A stretch of DNA of 64,000 nt, taken from contig JAEQBH010005426.1 in the NCBI GenBank assembly GCA_016808115.1, positions 148,299 to 212,298 of the forward strand. Direction: 5' to 3'. The notes below the pieces were generated by a model that did not search any database, was not told the DNA's origin, and was given only the letters and a program-made list of their open reading frames with translations. A program made the translations under genes and the position numbers. Numbering within the stretch: position 1 is the first letter of the stretch; every line of letters begins with the position of its first letter. Shown in pieces: positions 58,213 to 64,000 of the stretch. This stretch comes from Tetrastigma voinierianum (lineage: Eukaryota > Streptophyta > Magnoliopsida > Vitales > Vitaceae).

Positions 58213-59110
58213 CTAACTCGAGGCATAGAGAATCCATCTCATATCCTCTTCCTCTTGAGGTGTCTTAGGACATCGCTTCCTTGAAAGGATAATTCCACAA
58301 TGGGTCGGTAATAGACCTTTCTTGGAATATTGCATCGAAAATCGAGCTAGCACCTTATCAATATAAGATGCTTGAGACAATGCCAAAAGCTTGTTCTTAC
58401 GATCTCTTATAATTTTGATCCCAAGAATATAGCTTGCTTCTCCCACCTTTCTTATTTGAAATCGTCTGGCTAGCTCTTTTCTCTTTACATCTGATAATGT
58501 TTCTACATCATTCCCAATGAATAGAATATCATCTACGTAAAGAACCAAGAAGACCACCTTCTTTCTTCGATGTACCTGTAAGGCACAAGGTTCATCAACA
58601 TTTTGCTCAAAACCATACGTTTTGATAGTTTCATCAAAACACAGATTCCAAGACCTTGAAGCTTGCTTCAGTCCATCAATGGACCTAAGCAATTTGTAGA
58701 CTTTCTGCTGTTGACCTTTAGCCATAAAACCTTCTAGTTGCATCATGTAGATGCTTTCCTTAAGATAGCCATTTAGAAAAGCCGTCTTGACATCCATTTT
58801 CCATATCTCATAATCGAGACAAGCGACTATGGATAAAAGAATGCTAATGTGATTTTTACATAGCCATCAAGCAGAAAGTTTCTTCATAGTCTACTCCTCT
58901 GTATAACCTTTGCCACTAGCTCTAGCTAAAGTCTCCCACTTTCCCATCTATGCCTCTTTTCTTTGGAAGCATCCATTTACATCCTATGTGGGCCCGACAT
59001 CCTCGTGGATCATAAGTTCCAAACGTAGCTAGAGTACATGGACTCCATTGTTCATAGTGGTCTGCCATTCGCTCCTCGTTAGAACTCATCCATGGCATCA
59101 TGATATGTCA
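58213..59110 (-). pseudogene. E5 copia reverse transcriptase, best-preserved domain
   Basis: Reverse transcriptase of E5. A 194-codon open stretch (58213-58797) covers most of the domain: MDVKTAFLNGYLKESIYMMQ, DGLKQASRSWN, VVFLVLYVDDILFIGND with the YVDD catalytic motif, then SYILGIKIIRDRKNKLLALS, QASYIDKVLARFSMQ and CPKTPQEEEDMRW. Upstream (58800-59110) the finger region continues in other frames, with IGCKWMLPKK and a MPWMSSNEERMA-like start. This is a strong match to plant Ty1/copia RT, probably Tork/Angela-like. It is the longest recognisable pol frame in the window, so E5 may be younger than its neighbours, but the upstream frameshifts show that it too is dead. Confidence 0.92.
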
Positions 59111-59179
59111 ATGGATCATCCCGGGTTAGTGACCGACACTAGAAATTGTAATTTCTTCCTTATTGTCCCCAGAATTCGA

Positions 59180-60240
59180 TGGTAGAATTTAACATTCTCC
59201 CACTACGTCGAGGTACCAGATATTCAATAAGAATAGTGGTCTCTTGACTTTGTCGTTCGTCAATGATTGATGGTGATTTTCTGATATGATCAGAATGTAG
59301 TTCCTCCAAGACAACTCCATCGCTAGGCTCAAGTTTGTCATATAGTCATTCTTTCTCTAGAAAAGTCGATTTGCTTTTCCGATACAAAGGATTTCTTATC
59401 CAAGGACTATAGAATAAACTCCCTTGTGCCTTTTGGATAGCCCATAAACATACACATCGTCTGTGGTTCCAACTTCCCTTGCTCTTTCAAAGACGTGTGC
59501 TCTGATACCCTCTATATGCGAAAGTGACGTAAACTAGGTTTATGTTCATTCTACAACTCTAAGGGTGTCTTTTGGATTGACTTAGATGGAAATACGTTCA
59601 AAATGTAGATCGCGGTTTGTAGTGAATGTCCCCAAAATGAGACTGGTAACGAGGAGTAGCTCATCATTGATCTAACCATATCTAGTAAAGTCCTCATTTT
59701 TCAAGAACAATTCATTCTCCGTTGTGGTGTTCCGTGTGTTGTGAGTTGGGATAGGATCTCCATGCTCTAAATAAAATGATCCTTGAACTCTATATCAAGG
59801 TATATTCATCTCCTCGATCAGATCAAGAAAGTTTTAGTGATTTACCCAATCGCTTTTCAGCTTCGCCACCTCGAAACTTTCCTCGAAGCTTCGTATTTCT
59901 TAGCCAGGGGTAAACATAATCAGATCTTGAATAATCGCCAATGAAAGTGACGAAATATTCATAATCCACCTCTAGCTTGGGTACACTTAGTGATCTGTAG
60001 ACGCTATGTACAAGTCAAGAGGTCTTTTCGATCTCTACCCTTGCCGAGAAAAGTCTCTTAGTCATTTCCTTTACCTTCTCAATGTGGATTCACAAAACGG
60101 AAGAGTGCTAACATTTAGCTTTCTTAAAGGATCACTATCTCTTACTAACCGGCTCATTAAGGTTAATGGGTTTGTAACTCCTGAGATGCCAAAGATACGT
60201 GCGTTATCACTTATGGGAAACTTTTTTTGACGCTTGTTAG
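59180..60240 (-). pseudogene. E5 copia integrase, degenerate
   Basis: Copia integrase. On the minus strand near 60120-60200 TYLWHLR and INLN lie in the GAG-pre-integrase/zinc region; near 60000-60070 SKRPLDL precedes the core. Near 59560-59680 SFWGHSLQTAIYILN and FPSKSIQKTPLEL match the block before RT that normally reads SFWG-AL-TA-YILN-VPSK---TPYELW. The catalytic Asp region is not readable in one frame. Gaps and stops are frequent. The 59180-59560 segment is the integrase-RT spacer, with no clear domain. Confidence 0.8.
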
Positions 60241-60549
60241 ATTTAGATGTTCTACTTTGAATAATTTAAATTATTTAATGATCACTTAATTGGCCTTAAG
60301 ACGACAACTCATTTTTCTGTGCTCATGACAAATATCAAACCATTTCTTGAAATAACAAATTATTAATAAAAAGACAAATACTAAATAATTTGTTCATGCA
60401 ACATAGAAACATAAATCAAATTCTCCTAAAACCAGAATAAAAATACATTGTCTAAAACAAGAAATTTAGTTCCTAAAATTTAAGCTTTAAAGAATTCTAA
60501 CGCTTTTGTCGAGACGCACTCTCCCAACTGCCAACTCTCATAGTAATGT

Positions 60550-60670
60550 CCCTATCAGTGTTCCTCTAGTTAACTCAAGTGATCGTGAAAAGAACAAAAC
60601 ATGGTTAGTGGTCTTAAATCAACTATCCAGGTGACAAATCATCTTCCACTAAGCAAAGTTGCTAAACCAG
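60550..60670 (-). pseudogene. E5 protease start, degenerate
   Basis: On the minus strand just after the zinc knuckle, QLCLVEDDLSP (about 60635-60670) corresponds to the ETCLVENDDSAWIIDSGA segment that opens the copia protease. The active-site Asp region that follows is interrupted by stops. From 60241 to 60550 there is no recognisable domain. Confidence 0.65.
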
Positions 60671-60734
60671 AATTCATGTTTACCTTTCTTTTGTCCTAAT
60701 TCGAGAGACTCTATTGTAGCTTTCTTCAAGACCT

Positions 60735-61480
60735 TTCAACCCCGCAATGGAAACACTTCCTTTTAGGCTTCACTGGTCTCTTAGGTTGTTCTTCTTTCCT
60801 TCCCTTTGGTTCCTTTCGGTCAGGCCTTAATTCCACTCTCAGGTGTTCTTCCTCTTTTATTCTTGCTACTGTAAAGAGGAAGATGGCTTGTTAGCAACAT
60901 TTGTTTCGCCTCTCAGCCTAGTCTTACTTATGGCCTCAAAAGTCTGCAGTTCATTCAGGAGCTGAGTCATGTTGTACTGTAGCTTGTTCATACATAATAG
61001 GTAGGAATCATGAAAGCTGTGAGAATCAAAGGATAATACTTCACCCTGAGTACGCCATCAATGGTGGCCCATGCATTCGCCGTGCACGTCGATCATGTTC
61101 AAAACATAGCCCTGACTAAACTCCTTTCTTTCATCTTAGCTGCTCATGTAACTACAAGTAGCTCTTCGATTTTCGCGATCGTCGATTGTTGCCTAAAGCA
61201 TGGCTCCGAGAGATTCCCATATCTCATATGCGTACCCATGTCCTCATGTTTCTTCCTAAGAACATCGCTCATGCTAGCAAGCATGTAATAACGGGTCAGG
61301 TTGTCGAATGAATCCAACTATCATATCTTTCGCATGCCACGCAGAAACATTAGAAGTGGGGCTTTCTGAGGACATACTCTTAGTGGAGAACGAATCCTTT
61401 GGTTCTCACAAATTAGCCCACATACATCGTTTGACTTCCATTTAACCGGTTATCACCACTCGCTTTTCATTACGAGTAAG
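60735..61480 (-). pseudogene. E5 copia gag, degenerate
   Basis: Gag of E5. On the minus strand near 60945-60985 YNMTQLLNELQTFEAISKTR matches the gag block that normally reads YTLT-LLNELQTFE, followed by a GETNVANKPSSSL segment near 60885-60920. Near 61150-61270 SMSDVLRKKHEDM and a C-F--QS block (normally MFGQQS) are the earlier gag motifs. Near 60740-60765 RKCFHCG-like codons mark the CCHC zinc knuckle, its His and last Cys lost. Several stops. Gag start not defined. Confidence 0.8.
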
Positions 61481-63324
61481 CGATAATGGTTATTTGGATG
61501 ACATGATCACAAATTAAATAACTCAAACAATTACTATAAACGAAAATAAATATCACAAAGCTTTGGGAAAAGTAAACGGATGCATGAATGCAAAGCAAGT
61601 AAAACACATAAAACCTTATAATTAATCCACTATAAATTGATCAACAATTAATATGGGTCGTAGGGTCCGTCATACCTAATTTCAAATCAACTTTGAGACT
61701 ATTCCCAAATTAATAAGCAAAATCAAAATATCTCATATTTTCTTTTTACTTATTAACCATCACAAATTCGTCAAGGTATGGTTAGAATAGCTTTTAACCA
61801 TACTTTCAGGAGTGTGTGACCCATTATTTTAGATTTGGTATTTACTGTAACCTGAAATTGTCACGTAGGGTAGAAATTTCAAATCCTGAAATACATTACT
61901 CAATCCTATATCTAAGGAAGTCAACCGATACACATAGATAGAAACCTCCGTAGGAGGATTTAAATCTAAGCGCCGGCTTAGGCCCGAATTATATCTGCTG
62001 TGTTACACTAACACGGAGACCGTAGGGTATATTGTCATACATAACCTTCTCCACTCCACTATTTTGAATTTTTTTTTTTATATTTATAAAACATCATATG
62101 TCTTATAACTTAGCCACCATTATATCCTATATAATTAATTACTAAGATGAACTCTAATCAAATTATGAGTCCAATCCTATTGATACTAAGTTAATTAGAC
62201 AATCTAATCCATAAATTAAGTGGGCCTAACTTATTGTGGTAAACCTCAGATATAAAATGGTTGGGGCCTAAGTAAAATTTATCATTAATCAAATAAAATC
62301 TTTATTTTATTAGTAATGGAAAATATGGGCTTTATGAAGATGATAATGCGAAAACTCCAAATTAAATCTATGAATCTTTACCAAGTTTAGCTAATTAAAC
62401 TAAGCATATTATTTAATTCAATTGTTCCATCAAAGATGAACAAGATAAGCACATAGGACAATCCTAATTATCATGTTCTAGGAAAATGATATGTATGCAA
62501 AAGCATTAAATGTGGGTATTCAAGTGTATGGCATGTTAATGCATGGACATGTTATCAATCATAATTAAATAACAATAAAGAATAAAATAAATAAATAAAA
62601 GAAAGCTGGGCCAAGTGTCATGGGTATTTCTGTAAATTACAACCCTTGTAAAGTAAAATAAAATAACAAATAAAATAAATTAAGGTGTTGGGCTTCTTCA
62701 TTTACATAACTCTCTTATCCGTCTCAACTCTTTGTGTCCGATCCACCAACCTTTATTCAATAACCCAAACTTTTCAAGTAAATTCAATAACTCTTTATTG
62801 ACAAGGCCTAAGCCCAATTTTCCATGAGACCCTAAACACTTTTAGGCCTGGGACTTGGGTCACAAACTTCACCACCGTGGTCCAACGCTTCATAGGCCCA
62901 AAATAAGTAATGAAGAGCAAAAAAGAATAGAAACAAGTTGTTTCCCGTCATCCCATATTCCTGAACATCTTTCCGTATTTTAGGCATAACTTTCTCTCTA
63001 GATGTCCATATAAGACGATTTTTGAAGGTATATAGAAAGCCAGAGGTGTGGTTGCCAACCATTTGTTGATCACTTTCTAGATCTTGATATGATCTTTCTT
63101 GTGTGTAGATTTTTACAAAAATAAGTTACAAAAATTTATTCCCATTATGGCTTACACAAGATCTAAAAAGGAAAAATCAACAAATCTTAACCCAAACACT
63201 ACAATTAACGACTTTAAAAATTCCATACATTCAAACATTCATCAAATAGCAACAATTATACATCCATAAGATTATCAAATAATGCAAGAATGCCCACATA
63301 CACATTAATATGCATATACACATA
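61481..63324 (-). other. E5 leader, no gene seen
   Basis: AT-rich sequence between gag and PBS, unusually long (1.8 kb) for copia. Between about 61640 and 62060 are plus-strand phrases typical of another LTR (ATATGGGTCGTAGGGTCCGT, CCGTAGGAGGATTTAAATCT), so part may be an inserted fragment. Not resolved. No domain-bearing frame. Confidence 0.45.
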
Positions 63325-63342
63325 GATCGCTCTAATACCAAA
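63325..63342 (-). other. E5 primer binding site, tRNA-iMet type
   Basis: The minus strand reads TTTGGTATTAGAGCGATC. TGGTATTAGAGC differs by one base from the TGGTATCAGAGC complement of initiator tRNA-Met used by most copia elements. It abuts the LTR end at 63343. Confidence 0.8.
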
Positions 63343-64000
63343 TGAAGGTTTTTAAAGTTCATAACAAAGTTTTTAGCGGAAGATTTGGTCCAAGAAATTT
63401 GTGCACACAAAACTCTTTTTACGACCCTATAGTACATGCATACAATAATCAAACAAACAAATAAAGTAGTTAATTACTTCAATCAAATTAAGGAGATTTT
63501 TTCTGCAAGAGGGGTTGATAACTCAAAGATCCGTTTTTTTTCTTTTTCCATGTTTTCCATGATCTTCCAAGTGCCTTCACTATGTGGTACGTAGGGCGCA
63601 TAGATTAAAGGTTTTGTTTTTAGAAATCTTGATATTCTCAACACATGAGATCAAAGAGGTTAGATGGAGGCAAAAGTGAAACTCTATCTTTTTTTCGCAT
63701 AATTTTTATCACCTCATGACACTCTGTATTCTGTTTGTATTTATAATATGCCTTAACTGATCTCAACCATTGATTCAAGTGGCATATTTAAATATCGAAT
63801 TAAAGCACTTAAATTAAGTGACCAAAAATAAATAGGATTAATCAAATTAACCGTTTCTTCCATATAGTAATTAATATTAATTAATTAATTCAATAATTAA
63901 TTAATGTTATTAATTTCTCAAATTAACCAAGCTTCATCCATATAGTAATTACTATTAATTAATTAATCTAATAATAATTAATTAACATTTAATTATCCAA
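63343..64000 (-). repeat. E5 5' LTR, partial (runs off window)
   Basis: Inner edge TGAAGGTTTTTAAAG at 63343 next to the PBS. A TATA-like ATTATAAATACAAAC lies near 63737-63751 on the minus strand. Near 63845-64000 a roughly 79-base unit containing CCATATAGTAATTA and runs of ATTAATTAATTA is tandemly duplicated in the U3 part. The outer end is beyond the window. Confidence 0.7.

Larger units (their letters stand above)
56960..64000 (-). mobile_element. E5: Ty1/copia retrotransposon, 5' LTR incomplete at window edge
   Basis: Minus-strand copia element: 3' LTR fragment about 56960-57554, polypurine tract 57555-57566, pol (RNase H, RT, integrase, protease) and gag from 57590 to 61480, leader, PBS at 63325-63342, and part of the 5' LTR from 63343 to the window end. 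The gene order (gag, protease, integrase, RT, RNase H reading along the minus strand) is that of copia. Motifs fit the Tork/Angela-like group, but I cannot fix the lineage. It is nested in E4. Confidence 0.85.

Overview
The window looks like heterochromatic DNA from a flowering plant, most likely a eudicot. I see no convincing host protein gene, tRNA, rRNA or CRISPR array. Almost everything that can be named is LTR retrotransposon: Ty3/gypsy of the Tat/Ogre-like, Athila and Tekay/Del-like groups, plus one Ty1/copia element. There are also solo LTRs, LTR fragments and AT-rich or low-complexity filler. Nearly all coding regions are broken by frameshifts and stops, so they are given as pseudogenes by domain with approximate edges. 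The plant assignment rests on the polyprotein motifs, the primer-binding-site types (tRNA-Arg, tRNA-Asp and initiator tRNA-Met like) and a CACTA-type DNA-transposon terminus.

Layout, left to right. 1-567: LTR fragment of an unrelated element, inserted into the left LTR of element E1. 568-15592: E1, a large Tat/Ogre-like Ty3 element on the minus strand, with a 3.4-kb right LTR, tRNA-Arg-type PBS, gag-PR-RT-RH-IN remnants, a 25-30-bp minisatellite near its 3' end and a ~190-bp tandem array in its LTR. 15593-16457: another LTR fragment, which E1 appears to have entered. About 16458-35600: an Athila-type element on the minus strand, split by a complete Tekay/Del-like element E2 (20352-30068, minus) and by a plus-strand solo LTR (32488-33800) with a perfect 5-bp target-site duplication (TSD). 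35640-37060: a cluster of degenerate TGTCGCGACA palindromes. 38094-40560: a CACTA-like fragment containing a solo LTR (38394-40384, perfect TSD). 40390-42265: very AT-rich DNA. 42270-47475: two plus-strand LTRs.

Right part. 49050-53435: E3, a plus-strand Tekay/Del-like gag-pol remnant, split by a minus-strand LTR (49410-51703) and cut off on its right by E4. 53435-56900: the 3' LTR, polypurine tract and integrase C-terminus of E4 (minus). E4 is in turn interrupted by a Ty1/copia element E5 (about 57000 to beyond 64000, minus), whose reverse transcriptase keeps the longest recognisable pol reading frame in the window (194 codons).

These genes do not work together as a host pathway. Each retroelement once encoded Gag, protease, reverse transcriptase, RNase H and integrase for its own copying, and all now look defective. 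The features most worth a second look are structural: the palindrome cluster shared with the E2 leader, tandem copies of the primer binding site in the Athila leader, and repeat arrays inside LTRs.
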